Positions 51,369-59,893 of a stretch of DNA of 64,000 bases are shown here, one piece after another. Source of the DNA: Saprospiraceae bacterium (GTDB lineage Bacteria; Bacteroidota; Bacteroidia; Chitinophagales; Saprospiraceae); assembly GCA_019187365.1 (NCBI GenBank), contig JABARE010000004.1:1-64000 (forward strand), in the 5' to 3' direction. The position numbers and the translations under genes are program-made. A model generated the notes under the pieces. That model searched no databases. It was not told where the DNA came from and worked only from the letters and a program-made list of their open reading frames with translations. The stretch's first letter is position 1. Every line of letters starts with the position of its first letter.

Positions 51369-53855
51369 ATGATTAGACAAATTTGGGGTATTCTGGCAGT
51401 ATGCCTGACCACGGCTTTGCTGGCTCAGGCACAGTTTGGTCCTTCCATGGGTGCCAAAGGGAAGCCTCCAGGTGAAGGGAAAATCCAGGGCATCGTGGTG
51501 GATTCCATCACGGGTGAACCGGTGTCTTTTGCCAGCATCGTCATCCAGGAGGCCCTTGAAAGGCGGGATGTCGACGGCAGTATTGCCGACGAGAAGGGTC
51601 GGTTTTCCATTGTGGAGCTGAAGAATGCGCGCTACCTCGTCATCGCTTCATTTTTGGGATACCAGACCAAAATCCTGGGTCCGTTCAAGATCAACAAGGA
51701 TTCTCTGGAGCACCAGTTAGGAGAAATCCTATTGGCCCCCAATGCGACCTTGCTTTCTGAAGTCGAAGTGGTAGGTGCCAAAGATATGGTCGAACAGAAA
51801 ATTGACCGGATCATTTACAATGCCTCCAGGGATGTAACATCCCGGGGAGGAACCGCCGCCGATGTCTTGCGCCGGACACCCCTGCTTACCGTGGATCTGG
51901 AGGGAAATGTATCCATGCAGGGTTCTAGCAACATCAAAGTCCTGATAAACGGTAAGCCTTCTACGATCATGTCGTCAAGCATTGCCGATGCCGTAAAAAT
52001 GATACCGGCTGATGTGATTGACCGCGTCGAAGTGATCACCAGCCCGGGAGCAAAATACGATGCGGAGGGAACGGGGGGCATCATCAACATCGTAACCAAA
52101 ACGAAGAAAATCCAGGGAGTATCGGGATCTGTAAACATGAGTGCAGGCACAAAGAGCAGCAACCTCGGAACCAACCTGAACATCCGCATGGGCAAAATTG
52201 GATTCAATACCAATATCGGCGGCTTTTATTGGAGAGGTAAAGGAACATCGGAAATCGACAGGGAAAATCTGGAGATTTCGACGAATCCTTATTACCGGCA
52301 GGAAGGAAAATCCTCCAACAACGGTGGCGGCTTGTTTGCCCAATTGTCTGCCGACTACGACATTGATGCCAAAAACTCACTGGTGTTTTCCGCCCGGTTC
52401 CCCTTAAACCGTTTTGCAAACGACAACGATCTGACTACCTACACGGGAGACGATAAAGGCCAGCTCCCCTTTTTGTTCCGGAGAGCAAGCGATGTAGTGT
52501 TCCGGCGGCTCGGAACGGACCTGAATCTCGATTACCGCAAAACATTCGACAAGGACTCTGACAAAGAGTTCAGTATGTCTGCACAATATTCCTACACCGA
52601 CCGGAAAAGCGACTACGAAACGGATCAATTCAGCGAATCGGGCGCCCTCAATTATCGCGAAGTGAGTCCGAATCTCGGAAGCGACCGCGAGATCATTTTT
52701 GCCGCAGATTACCTTCATCCGCTTTCCAAAGCGGTTACGGCAGAAGGCGGGGCGAAAGCAATTTTCAGAAATGTATTCAGCGACATTTTTTACGATACCC
52801 TGGACCTGGCGTCACAACAATACCTGCGGGATTTGAGTCGCAACAATACCTTTGATTACGACCAGAATGTTGCTGCAGCCTACGGACAAATCAGTTTCCC
52901 GATTACAGCTCAGCTAAAGGCCCGTGCAGGCCTGCGCTACGAACATACCTTCATTGACGGATTAACACAGTCAGATGGCAATCAATTTGAAAATGATTAT
53001 GCCTCGTGGGTTCCTTCCGGCTTGCTCGCATGGACCCTTCCGGACAGATCGACGCTCAAATTTTCCTATAACCGCAGGATCCAGAGGCCCAGTATGTACT
53101 TTCTGAATCCCTATGTCAACTATAACGACCCAACCAACATCTCGTACGGGAATCCGGAATTGAAACCAGAGGTTACCGAGTCTTTGGAACTCAGTTACGG
53201 CTTTGCCAAGGGCACAGCAAATGGTACGTTTTCAATTTACCATAAAGCTACCTCCGACCTCATCGACAATTACCGTTTTGTAGATTCCCTCGGCAGAACT
53301 AATGCCACCTACAACAATTTGGCACAAGGGTATTCCTCGGGAATCAGCATCAACGGGGGGATCATGAAACTCGGCAAGATCATGCTGAATGGCAACCTCA
53401 ACCTGTACTACCAAAAGGTGGAGAGCTCGGAGTTCTCCGACAGCCGCAACGATGCATTTAGCTATAGTTTCAACGGATTTGCCAACGTAAACATTACCCC
53501 TACACTGGGCATCCTGTTTTTTGGTTTTTTAAATTCTCCCAAACTTACCACGCAGGGTAAGCAGTCTTCCTGGTTTATGTATTCCATCGGATTGCGTCGT
53601 GATCTCTGGAAGAAAATGGGTGGAATTTCTGTGAGTGTTGACAACATTTTTCACCCGGAATTGAACCTGGGAGCAAGTTTCAGGTCTTCGTCACTGGTCT
53701 ACGAAGCAGACAATCGATTTGAAGGCTGGGGCGTACGCGTTTCTTTGGATTACCGCTTTGGCAAGATGGAATTCGGAAGCAATAGCAAGAAACGCAAGGG
53801 ACGATTGAACGATGACCTCAAACAGGGGGATTCGGATGGGGGGCCCGGGCGTTAA
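51369..53855 (+). CDS. TonB-dependent receptor-like outer membrane beta-barrel protein
   Basis: 828 residues from ATG 51369 (a GTG lies at 51360), with a signal ending near LLAQAQ. Gly/Lys/Pro-rich sequence (MGAKGKPPGEGK) leads into a carboxypeptidase-regulatory-like domain (IQGIVVDSITGEPVSFASIVIQ), a plug domain (AADVLRRTPLLTVDLEGNVSMQG, DVIDRVEVITSPGAKYDAEGTGGIINIVTK) and a large barrel of the OMP_b-brl_3 type. No classical TonB box is evident. The family takes up unidentified substrates or metals. No binding lipoprotein is adjacent. Confidence 0.9.
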   Translation: MIRQIWGILAVCLTTALLAQAQFGPSMGAKGKPPGEGKIQGIVVDSITGEPVSFASIVIQEALERRDVDGSIADEKGRFSIVELKNARYLVIASFLGYQTKILGPFKINKDSLEHQLGEILLAPNATLLSEVEVVGAKDMVEQKIDRIIYNASRDVTSRGGTAADVLRRTPLLTVDLEGNVSMQGSSNIKVLINGKPSTIMSSSIADAVKMIPADVIDRVEVITSPGAKYDAEGTGGIINIVTKTKKIQGVSGSVNMSAGTKSSNLGTNLNIRMGKIGFNTNIGGFYWRGKGTSEIDRENLEISTNPYYRQEGKSSNNGGGLFAQLSADYDIDAKNSLVFSARFPLNRFANDNDLTTYTGDDKGQLPFLFRRASDVVFRRLGTDLNLDYRKTFDKDSDKEFSMSAQYSYTDRKSDYETDQFSESGALNYREVSPNLGSDREIIFAADYLHPLSKAVTAEGGAKAIFRNVFSDIFYDTLDLASQQYLRDLSRNNTFDYDQNVAAAYGQISFPITAQLKARAGLRYEHTFIDGLTQSDGNQFENDYASWVPSGLLAWTLPDRSTLKFSYNRRIQRPSMYFLNPYVNYNDPTNISYGNPELKPEVTESLELSYGFAKGTANGTFSIYHKATSDLIDNYRFVDSLGRTNATYNNLAQGYSSGISINGGIMKLGKIMLNGNLNLYYQKVESSEFSDSRNDAFSYSFNGFANVNITPTLGILFFGFLNSPKLTTQGKQSSWFMYSIGLRRDLWKKMGGISVSVDNIFHPELNLGASFRSSSLVYEADNRFEGWGVRVSLDYRFGKMEFGSNSKKRKGRLNDDLKQGDSDGGPGR

Positions 53856-53928
53856 TCGTACGTTGTTTGTTCTGTCCGTGTGTGTTCCTCCCGTTTCGGA
53901 GGATCGATTGACTTGATCACCCCTGAAT

Positions 53929-54720
53929 TCATTTGAGTCGTCTCAGCTTATGGAGGACCTCTCTGCCCGGATCATTGGGGGGGAGCAGTTTTTCCAGTTG
54001 CTCGATCTCATGCAAGATGTTCTCCCTGTCCTTTTTCAGAGCCGACCTGGCGATGAGGGTGTTTATGCGCAGATCAGTGTCTGAGCCCTGCAGCTGGGGA
54101 ACCTGATTGATGTAATCGAGGTTGCCAAGACAGGATTCGAGCAGGGGCAATGCCTGGTCGTATTTTGCCATTTTGAGGTAGGCGTGGGCGAGGTAATACT
54201 TGGGAATGCAAAAGCTCGTGCAAACTGCAGCCAGTGCCTCCAGACTATCGACCTGGGGATTTTCCTGGTAATAGAAATGGGATGCTTTTTCAAAGAACTG
54301 GCGCTCTGTAGCAGACGCCCGTTCCATGCTGATGGGATCGATCATCCATTCTGCCAGATTGGAGCCCGGGTCGGATGGGTTGCTGATGTACCATAGAGCT
54401 GAAACCGCTACCAGGATCAATATTGAGGCCGCAACGGCAATGCGAGGCCATTGCTCGCGGACCTGTTGTCGCAAAAGGTAGTTTCCTGATGGCTTTTCGT
54501 ATCGGGCAGGGTTCACCTGGGCATAGATCTCCTGAGCGGTGTTGCGGTCAAAACGGCTCTCTGGCGGAAGTGATGCGCCTGTGCGAAGCAGGTATGCAAT
54601 AAACGCGCGCTTAAAGACTTTGTCCTGTTGAAGGCGGCGGCGAAAAGCTTCCCTGGTCTCCGGCGACATGGTGCCACTGAGAAAGGCGCTGAAGGTATCG
54701 GAATAATTTTGATCGTGCAT
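53929..54720 (-). CDS. Membrane protein with TPR-like domain, candidate anti-sigma factor
   Basis: 263 residues. About 90 cytoplasmic-like residues (FSAFLSGTMSPETREAFRRRLQQDKVF...) precede one membrane helix at about 93-113 (AVAASILILVAVSALWYI). The periplasmic part holds TPR-like helices (FFEKASHFYYQENPQVDSLEALAAV, KYYLAHAYLKMAKYDQALPLLESCL). The gene starts 2 bp after the stop of a sigma-like gene, so an anti-sigma role with a periplasmic sensor is inferred from context and topology; no known anti-sigma motif is seen. Confidence 0.68.
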   Translation of the reverse strand: MHDQNYSDTFSAFLSGTMSPETREAFRRRLQQDKVFKRAFIAYLLRTGASLPPESRFDRNTAQEIYAQVNPARYEKPSGNYLLRQQVREQWPRIAVAASILILVAVSALWYISNPSDPGSNLAEWMIDPISMERASATERQFFEKASHFYYQENPQVDSLEALAAVCTSFCIPKYYLAHAYLKMAKYDQALPLLESCLGNLDYINQVPQLQGSDTDLRINTLIARSALKKDRENILHEIEQLEKLLPPNDPGREVLHKLRRLK

Positions 54721-54722
54721 GG

Positions 54723-55310
54723 TCAGAAAAGATTATTGGGGTCGTTATGGATGGTTTCGCAAAGTTTGTCCAGGCATTCGCTCAGGTGTACAGGTATGGA
54801 TCCGAGCGTGTATTGCTTGCCGCACTTCTGCAGCAACATTTCTACCAGCTGCTTTTTGTCGCGTACCAGCTCCACCTCGATGTGGTAATGGTAGAGCAGG
54901 GTACTGCATTTGCAGTTCATCTGGCGGATGTAGTGTACGACCTTCTCAATGATTTCGGGGTCGCCGGTAAGGGCATCGAGATTCATGAGCTGTTTTTGGG
55001 CTTCCATTGATTTTTTGTTGGCGCGCACCATCTCCTCGCAGATATTCCGGGTGAGTTTGTAATAATATCCTTCGCAATTTTCCCTGGGACCTCTCCCGGC
55101 TTCCTTTTCCTGGAAAATTCGCAAGACGATCTCGACATAAAAATCCTCCCAGTCGGTATAACTCGATGAAACATGCCGTTGGTATTTCCAGAAAAAATAG
55201 CGGGCGTGTTTCCGTATGGATTCTTGCTCGAACAGGATGCGGACAGCTGCTTTGCGCCCTTCTTCTCCCTGCTTCATATGATCTTGGAACGTTTCACAGG
55301 ATTTGCACAT
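54723..55310 (-). CDS. Divergent ECF-like sigma factor
   Basis: 195 residues from ATG 55310; an ATG at 55346 is also open. Region 2 is recognisable (KHARYFFWKYQRHVS ... DWEDFYVEIVLRIFQEK, GYYYKLTRNICEEMVRAN). The C-terminal part (STLLYHYHIEVELVRDKKQLVEMLLQKCG...LSECLDKLCETI) fits a diverged region 4 helix-turn-helix. It is coupled with the TPR membrane protein downstream. Divergent from the small CX3C protein gene, which may be its target. Confidence 0.68.
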   Translation of the reverse strand: MCKSCETFQDHMKQGEEGRKAAVRILFEQESIRKHARYFFWKYQRHVSSSYTDWEDFYVEIVLRIFQEKEAGRGPRENCEGYYYKLTRNICEEMVRANKKSMEAQKQLMNLDALTGDPEIIEKVVHYIRQMNCKCSTLLYHYHIEVELVRDKKQLVEMLLQKCGKQYTLGSIPVHLSECLDKLCETIHNDPNNLF

Positions 55311-55346
55311 CGGATCTTCTGTATGGTTTGTGTAAAAATAGTGCAT

Positions 55347-55681
55347 TCATTAAGGCATACAATGAAATATTTTTTAGTTCGCCGCTGCCTGGCAGCCTGC
55401 GCATTGTATATATATAAGGTGAACAGGGGCATCTGCCATAACCGCCCAGCATATTAGCAGCAATTCCTTGCATGCAGGCAAAAAGGCCTTCATTTGGGAC
55501 CAGGGTCCGATTGGATTGAAATTCCGGTATGGGGTAGGATAAATTTTTTTGGCAACACCCCTTAAAAAAATGGAGGTCGATGCACTATCCTATTGTATGC
55601 AGCATCCAACAGCTCCAGGAGCAAATTTAACAAAGGAGTTGTTCAAAGCCTGATTTATTAACAATTTAACTATACCGCATT
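55347..55681. other. Divergent intergenic region between the sigma-like gene and the CX3C gene
   Basis: 335 bp of AT-rich DNA with no supported gene. A TATATATATA run occurs near 55408-55420. No clean TAnnTTTG element or inverted repeat stood out; if the sigma-like gene is autoregulated, its promoters should lie here. Confidence 0.4.
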
Positions 55682-56011
55682 ATGAAAACCACGTCGATTT
55701 TTTCCTTCAATGCCCTCGTTTTTTGGGCTGTGCTTTCAGCACCATGGACTTTCTCCAGCCACCTCAGCGTTTCGGATCCTGGAAGGAACGAATGCCCGGG
55801 TATTGCCGCTGACCATTCCGATGCAGCCTACTCAGCAATCCCGGTCATGGTTTCCTCTGAGAACCGGCTCCTGACCGACACGGCCAAAACGGCTGACGTC
55901 TTTGAAATCTGTTACAGCTTCTGCGGCAACCCTTACGTCGTGATCAACCAGCCCTGCTGGATGCATTGCCGGTACTACTTTTGGTTGCGCAGCAGCCGGG
56001 TAAGGAAATGA
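55682..56011 (+). CDS. Small exported cysteine-rich protein with CX3C...CX3C
   Basis: 109 residues with an N-terminal signal sequence (MKTTSIFSFNALVFWAVLSAPWTFSS). The centre is low-complexity; the last 35 residues carry two CX3C pairs, ICYSFCGN and PCWMHCRYYFW, ten residues apart between inner Cys, and end in a basic tail (RSSRVRK). This spacing suggests a small disulfide-bonded hairpin. No family recognised. A hairpin terminator follows at 56038. Context (divergent sigma/anti-sigma pair) suggests regulated secretion. Confidence 0.6.
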   Translation: MKTTSIFSFNALVFWAVLSAPWTFSSHLSVSDPGRNECPGIAADHSDAAYSAIPVMVSSENRLLTDTAKTADVFEICYSFCGNPYVVINQPCWMHCRYYFWLRSSRVRK

Positions 56012-56037
56012 CCAATAGTCTGCATACCCAATATCTT

Positions 56038-56067
56038 GGAGAAGGCGCTGAATGCAGCGCCTTCTCC
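56038..56067 (+). terminator. Hairpin terminator-like structure behind the CX3C gene
   Basis: Perfect 13-bp stem GGAGAAGGCGCTG (56038-56050) / CAGCGCCTTCTCC (56055-56067) with loop AATG, 27 bp past the stop. No long T-run follows, so it may act as a transcript end stabiliser instead. Confidence 0.65.
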
Positions 56068-56234
56068 ATTTATGCTGGGCCCAATGGAGGTGTAATAAAA
56101 AAATCAAAAAAAAATGATCGATGCCCTTAAATATTGGCTCATCTCTGCACCATTATAATGTAAGTTGATCAGGGTGTAGAAAATGATCTGCCTTCCTGAA
56201 AAAGTAAAACCAATCACAATTTAATAATTCGACC

Positions 56235-56855
56235 ATGAAAACTTCGATGAGTCTTTTGAGTATCCTGGGAATCCTTTTCTTCTGCGTAACATTAGGAGTA
56301 TCGCAACAAAATATTAACCATTTCAGACCTGCTCCGGTTGAGATCCCAGCTCGTTCAGGCAACCTGAAGACGTTACTGCCCATGTTGATGCAGGATGTAA
56401 TCAAAACCCGTTTTGGCTATTTTGAAGTCGGGTGCTACTTAACAGGCGGAAACGTTCCGGCTTGCACGGCAACTTCCGACCCCGATGCAGAATTGTTTAT
56501 CCGGGCCAAAGGGCACTTTGAGCGATTCGAATTTGAACAGGCAATGAAAAGCTTCCGGACCTACAATGAATTGCACCCGAATGACGAGCGGTCTGCATTT
56601 TATCTGGCTCTTACTCAGCTTTACCGCGGATCCTATGGGAGTGCAACTGCGAGGCTGAGTCAGTTGAACAAGCTGGTTGCCCTGCAAAGCAATCCATCCA
56701 AATCAGAATTTCTGGATGACATCCGCTTTTATTTTGCGATGGCTTCCCTGATGTCGACGAATGGTACGCGCATTGCCCGCACACTGTTCACCCAGCTCAA
56801 TTACGTCGGTGGCAAATACGAACATGTTTCACAAGGTATGATAAACCTGCTTTGA
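56235..56855 (+). CDS. Secreted TPR-like protein of unknown function
   Basis: 206 residues with a signal peptide (MKTSMSLLSILGILFFCVTLGVSQ). Residues about 90-195 resemble TPR helices: DAELFIRAKGHFERFEFEQAMKSFRTYNELHPND, RSAFYLALTQLYRGSYGSATARLSQLNKL. Two Cys (about 69 and 79) precede them. The TPR part resembles, in general form, that of the membrane protein at 53929. It may be a partner in the same signalling cluster (inference). A terminator follows. Confidence 0.68.
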   Translation: MKTSMSLLSILGILFFCVTLGVSQQNINHFRPAPVEIPARSGNLKTLLPMLMQDVIKTRFGYFEVGCYLTGGNVPACTATSDPDAELFIRAKGHFERFEFEQAMKSFRTYNELHPNDERSAFYLALTQLYRGSYGSATARLSQLNKLVALQSNPSKSEFLDDIRFYFAMASLMSTNGTRIARTLFTQLNYVGGKYEHVSQGMINLL

Positions 56856-56876
56856 CTCGGAACCATCAACGAATGG

Positions 56877-56902
56877 AAAGCCTGCACCCTGCAGGCTTTT
56901 TT
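56877..56902 (+). terminator. Rho-independent terminator behind the TPR gene
   Basis: Stem AAAGCCTGCA / TGCAGGCTTT with loop CCC, followed by TTTTGTTTT; 22 bp past the stop at 56855. Confidence 0.8.
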
Positions 56903-56967
56903 GTTTTAGGGGGAAAGGTAAAACACTTACTTCTTCACGCGTTCCCAATTGTAAATGGCATTTTCTT

Positions 56968-57633
56968 TCAATCTCCGAGGATCAATTCTCCCTTGGTCAG
57001 CCAGGAGAAGCCAAAGGCCCACAGTGCCAAAGTTTCGAGCCAAAAAACAGGTTTTGCCTGGTCAAGCCACGGCATCCTTCCCTTCAACAGCACCAGGTAT
57101 AGGGCAATCAACGCCAGAAAGACGAGTATTGCGAAACCGCAAATCCGGTAAACGCGGTTGCGCCTGAGCTTCATGCGGCCAGGTGGCTGGTCTGGTTTCG
57201 TTTTGGTGAAGAGGCAAAGTGAAAAATAACTGAGAACCAGAAAAAGTGCGGTGGCCGCAGCCAGATGAAATTGCCCGATCAGGGCCGCAACGGCATCAAC
57301 CGGGGTATCGCCGTTATATGTTGGAAGCAGGGCAGTGCCAATGGCAAAGATCCCAGCGAGGTTGCCAGCAATCCCGTCAACTTTTTCAGGTCCCTTGTAA
57401 CAAAACATAAAAAGCCCTACGGCGCAGAGGAGTCCAACAAAGAAATCTCGCATGGGACTGTGATAATAGTGACTGATGCTCCCTTTGATTTCAGCTCCCC
57501 CTCCTGCGATCAGGTACCCGATGGCAAGTACAATGGGCATGACCATGCCGAGTACACCTACGGCCTTACGCAGTGTCATGTAGGAAATGATCATTGAATG
57601 TTCGGTAGACGGGTGGTCGTTGGATGGTAGCAT
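56968..57633 (-). CDS. Polytopic membrane protein of unknown function (DUF998-like)
   Basis: 221 residues with about six hydrophobic helices. The segments GVLGMVMPIVLAIGYLIAGG, SISHYYHSPMRDFFVGLLCAVGLFMFCYKG, LAGIFAIGTALLPTY and FHLAAATALFLVLSYFSLCLF give the look of DUF998-type membrane proteins. A Met at residue 14 or 19 could be the true start. Function unknown. The 121-bp inverted-repeat element lies just upstream (57656-57776) and may supply or disturb its promoter. Confidence 0.72.
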   Translation of the reverse strand: MLPSNDHPSTEHSMIISYMTLRKAVGVLGMVMPIVLAIGYLIAGGGAEIKGSISHYYHSPMRDFFVGLLCAVGLFMFCYKGPEKVDGIAGNLAGIFAIGTALLPTYNGDTPVDAVAALIGQFHLAAATALFLVLSYFSLCLFTKTKPDQPPGRMKLRRNRVYRICGFAILVFLALIALYLVLLKGRMPWLDQAKPVFWLETLALWAFGFSWLTKGELILGD

Positions 57634-57655
57634 AATAATGCAGTTTGCCTAATCA

Positions 57656-57776
57656 GGTCATCTCGAATAACTTCATTTTGATGCCAGAATAAAAAGACCT
57701 CACTCTCTTCGCTCCCCATTGCGCGCGGCAGCCTGTGTGGGCTGACTGGAGTTGTAGAGGCTTATTCGCGATGCCC
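57656..57776 (-). mobile_element. MITE-like element, copy 2 (121 bp, degenerate)
   Basis: Ends GGTCATCTCGAATAA (57656) and, read inward from 57776, GGGCATCGCGAATAA agree at 13 of 15 positions with each other and clearly with copies 1 and 3. Inside are CACACAGGCTG and CTGGCATCAAAATGAA on the minus strand, matching the distal parts of copy 1. The 148-bp unit is missing. Flanks ATCA/TAAA do not give an exact duplication, suggesting an older insertion. Confidence 0.6.
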
Positions 57777-57819
57777 TAAAGTTACAATGACCAGGGAATA
57801 CGATCCTGAGGAATTTGGG

Positions 57820-59082
57820 TCAGGCTTTGGGGATGGGTGAGCCGTGCGGATCCTTTTCAGGAAAACCGAGCTGTTCGTCCAGTTTGTAAAGGTCTTCTTC
57901 ACTCAGGTAGTGTTCTATGCGTTCGGCATCTTCGTGGATCTGGTCAGCGGAGAGCCCCAATTCTTCGACGAGGAAGGTTTCCCACAGACGGTGAGCGCGA
58001 ACCAGTTGGAGTGCACGGGTATGTCCCAGCGAGGTAAGGTGAAACAGTTGCCCCCTTTGTTCATAAAGTCCGAGGCGAAGGAGGCGGTCAAAACATTGTT
58101 TCAACGCGCCCAACGAGGTGCCGCTTAGATCGGCAAAAGTTCTGGGATCGGCGCCAGCGCCTTCCCCAAGCTGGAGGGTGCGCTTGAGGATGTCTTCAAT
58201 GAGGATGCGTTTTTTTAAGCGCCGGCCCTGCAGGTATTTGGCTAACAAACCCTTTTCGGGGGCGAATGCGACGATCAAACCATAAAAAACAGTTGCCATG
58301 ACCGCCATGGAAGGTCCGGCAGGAAAATCAAAAGCTATGGATGCAAAAAGTCCCGAGAGGGCCGAAACAGCACCAAGCAATGAAGCCCATGCGATTACGC
58401 GTGGTAATTCATTAGACAACAATAGCGCGGCTGAAGCCGGGGTGATCAGCATCGAAACAACGAGAATGACGCCAACGCTGCGCAGCGAGGCAACCACCAC
58501 AAGACTCAACATGAGCATCAGCAGGTAGTGCAACAGGGTGCGGTTGACTCCAAGGGTGCCCGAAAGCGTGGGCTGGAACGTGGTGACGAACAGTGGCCGG
58601 TAACAAATTGCAATGAAAGATGCTACGATGCAGAAAAGTACGGTCGTCATGGTCAGGTCCTCCCCGGAGACCGACAACAGGTTTCCGAAAAGGAAATCCT
58701 TAAGGTCAAGGTGAACGCCCTGCTTGCCGCTGATCCAGGAAATACCGATTATGCCGAGGCTGAACATGAAAGTAAAAATGATGCCAATCGCTGCGTCGTT
58801 GCGGACGTTCATCTTTTGCTGAAGCCAGGTGATCAGTACAGCGGAAGACAGGCCCGCAATGACGGAACCGGCAAAAAAGCCAAGAGTTGAATATCCCACC
58901 AGGGCAAAAGCAGCAACGATCCCCGGCAGAATGGCATGAGAAAGCGCATCTCCGATCATGGCCATGTTTCTAAGTACAATAAAACAACCGAGCATTCCGC
59001 ACATGGCGCCCACCAGGATGGCAATGATGATCGTTCTCAACCCGAGGTCTGAAAGGATAAAATCGCTCATGTGCTCCAGCAT
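57820..59082 (-). CDS. Metal ABC transporter permease fused to a DtxR-like regulator
   Basis: 420 residues from ATG 59082; the promoter motif at 59101 rules out the open start at 59127. Residues about 1-285 form an ABC-3 permease for Zn/Mn/Fe (MLGCFIVLRNMAMIGDALSHAILPG, SVGVILVVSMLITPASAALLL). Residues about 300-420 are a winged helix plus dimerisation domain as in DtxR/MntR (LSGTSLGALKQCFDRLLRLGLYEQRGQLFHLTSLG, RAHRLWETFLVEELGLSADQIHEDAERIEHYLSEE). This fusion could link transport to metal sensing. No ATPase or binding-protein gene is adjacent in the window. Confidence 0.88.
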   Translation of the reverse strand: MLEHMSDFILSDLGLRTIIIAILVGAMCGMLGCFIVLRNMAMIGDALSHAILPGIVAAFALVGYSTLGFFAGSVIAGLSSAVLITWLQQKMNVRNDAAIGIIFTFMFSLGIIGISWISGKQGVHLDLKDFLFGNLLSVSGEDLTMTTVLFCIVASFIAICYRPLFVTTFQPTLSGTLGVNRTLLHYLLMLMLSLVVVASLRSVGVILVVSMLITPASAALLLSNELPRVIAWASLLGAVSALSGLFASIAFDFPAGPSMAVMATVFYGLIVAFAPEKGLLAKYLQGRRLKKRILIEDILKRTLQLGEGAGADPRTFADLSGTSLGALKQCFDRLLRLGLYEQRGQLFHLTSLGHTRALQLVRAHRLWETFLVEELGLSADQIHEDAERIEHYLSEEDLYKLDEQLGFPEKDPHGSPIPKA

Positions 59083-59100
59083 ATTGCTTTTCTGTTGTGG

Positions 59101-59108
59101 CAAATTTA
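59101..59108 (-). promoter_or_regulatory. Promoter -7 element TAAATTTG for the permease-regulator gene
   Basis: Minus-strand TAAATTTG, exact TAnnTTTG match, 18 bp before ATG 59082. Confidence 0.45.
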
Positions 59109-59218
59109 GCCACGAACCGTCAACCATCTTTTGTCATGGCACAAAATAATCCTCGCAGCACGATGGGCGGGTATCTAAATTTCCCTGGTTTTGGGTGATG
59201 AAACTTTTCTGAGGATTC

Positions 59219-59593
59219 TCATTTGACAGGCAACTTCCAGGCGAGAAGGAATTGTAGGGCGCCCATAAAACCCGTCACAGCTTGCATCCAGGAAACATAA
59301 CCAATGATGGCCAACTGTGCCGCCAACCAGACAAACAGGATAAGTACCGCAGATTATGCCAGTCGTCGGTCAGCTGGCAATCTCCAAAATGTGGCAACTG
59401 AAGCAATTAAAAATGATCCGCCAACGGCAATTAAAAGAATGAGGCTTGGTACTAAGTAGGTCTTGAACGGGCTACCGCGCAGCCACTCCAGCGGAACCCC
59501 ATCCGCTCCCGAAAGACCATAAAATGCGCCACCAAAGGCAAGTAATGCTTCGATTGCAAGCAGGGCTCCAAGCAACATCCTGTGAGTAGTCAT
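59219..59593 (-). pseudogene. Small membrane protein gene interrupted by an in-frame TAA
   Basis: From ATG 59593 the frame gives 79 residues with two hydrophobic segments (LLGALLAIEALLAFGGAFYGL, TYLVPSLILLIAVGGSFLIA) and stops at TAA 59354-59356. In the same frame the codons after the stop continue as membrane-protein sequence (VLILFVWLAAQLAIIGYVSW, then FMGALQFLLAW) up to TGA 59219-59221. The second half gives the expected third and fourth helices of this kind of small membrane protein. I infer a nonsense mutation at codon 80 of a gene of about 124 codons. A truncated 79-residue product is also possible. Confidence 0.65.
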
Positions 59594-59893
59594 GTTAAAT
59601 GGCGGTTGTCTGTTGAGAAGAAGCCCCTAATTTACAGCATCGTGGGCAAAGAAGACATGAAAAAAAACCATTCCTGCTTTCCAACACTACCGACAGACAA
59701 CGCTGAAACCCCTTCAAAATCAATTAACTGTTGGGTTCCTTGCCAATTCAGTATCAAATCAGTTTAACTATGCAACTCAACCAATGCCCTTTAGTATTGT
59801 CCTGACAGTCTTTGCAACCTGGACCCAAACTCTTTTAATGGTGACCAGTAACATGTTCGCATTACGACCCGGGTGAAGAAATCCACATACCAT
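59594..59893. other. Intergenic stretch without a supported gene
   Basis: Only short open frames occur, such as a 36-codon one from 59657 with no recognisable product. No hairpin terminator or TAnnTTTG element was seen. Confidence 0.4.
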
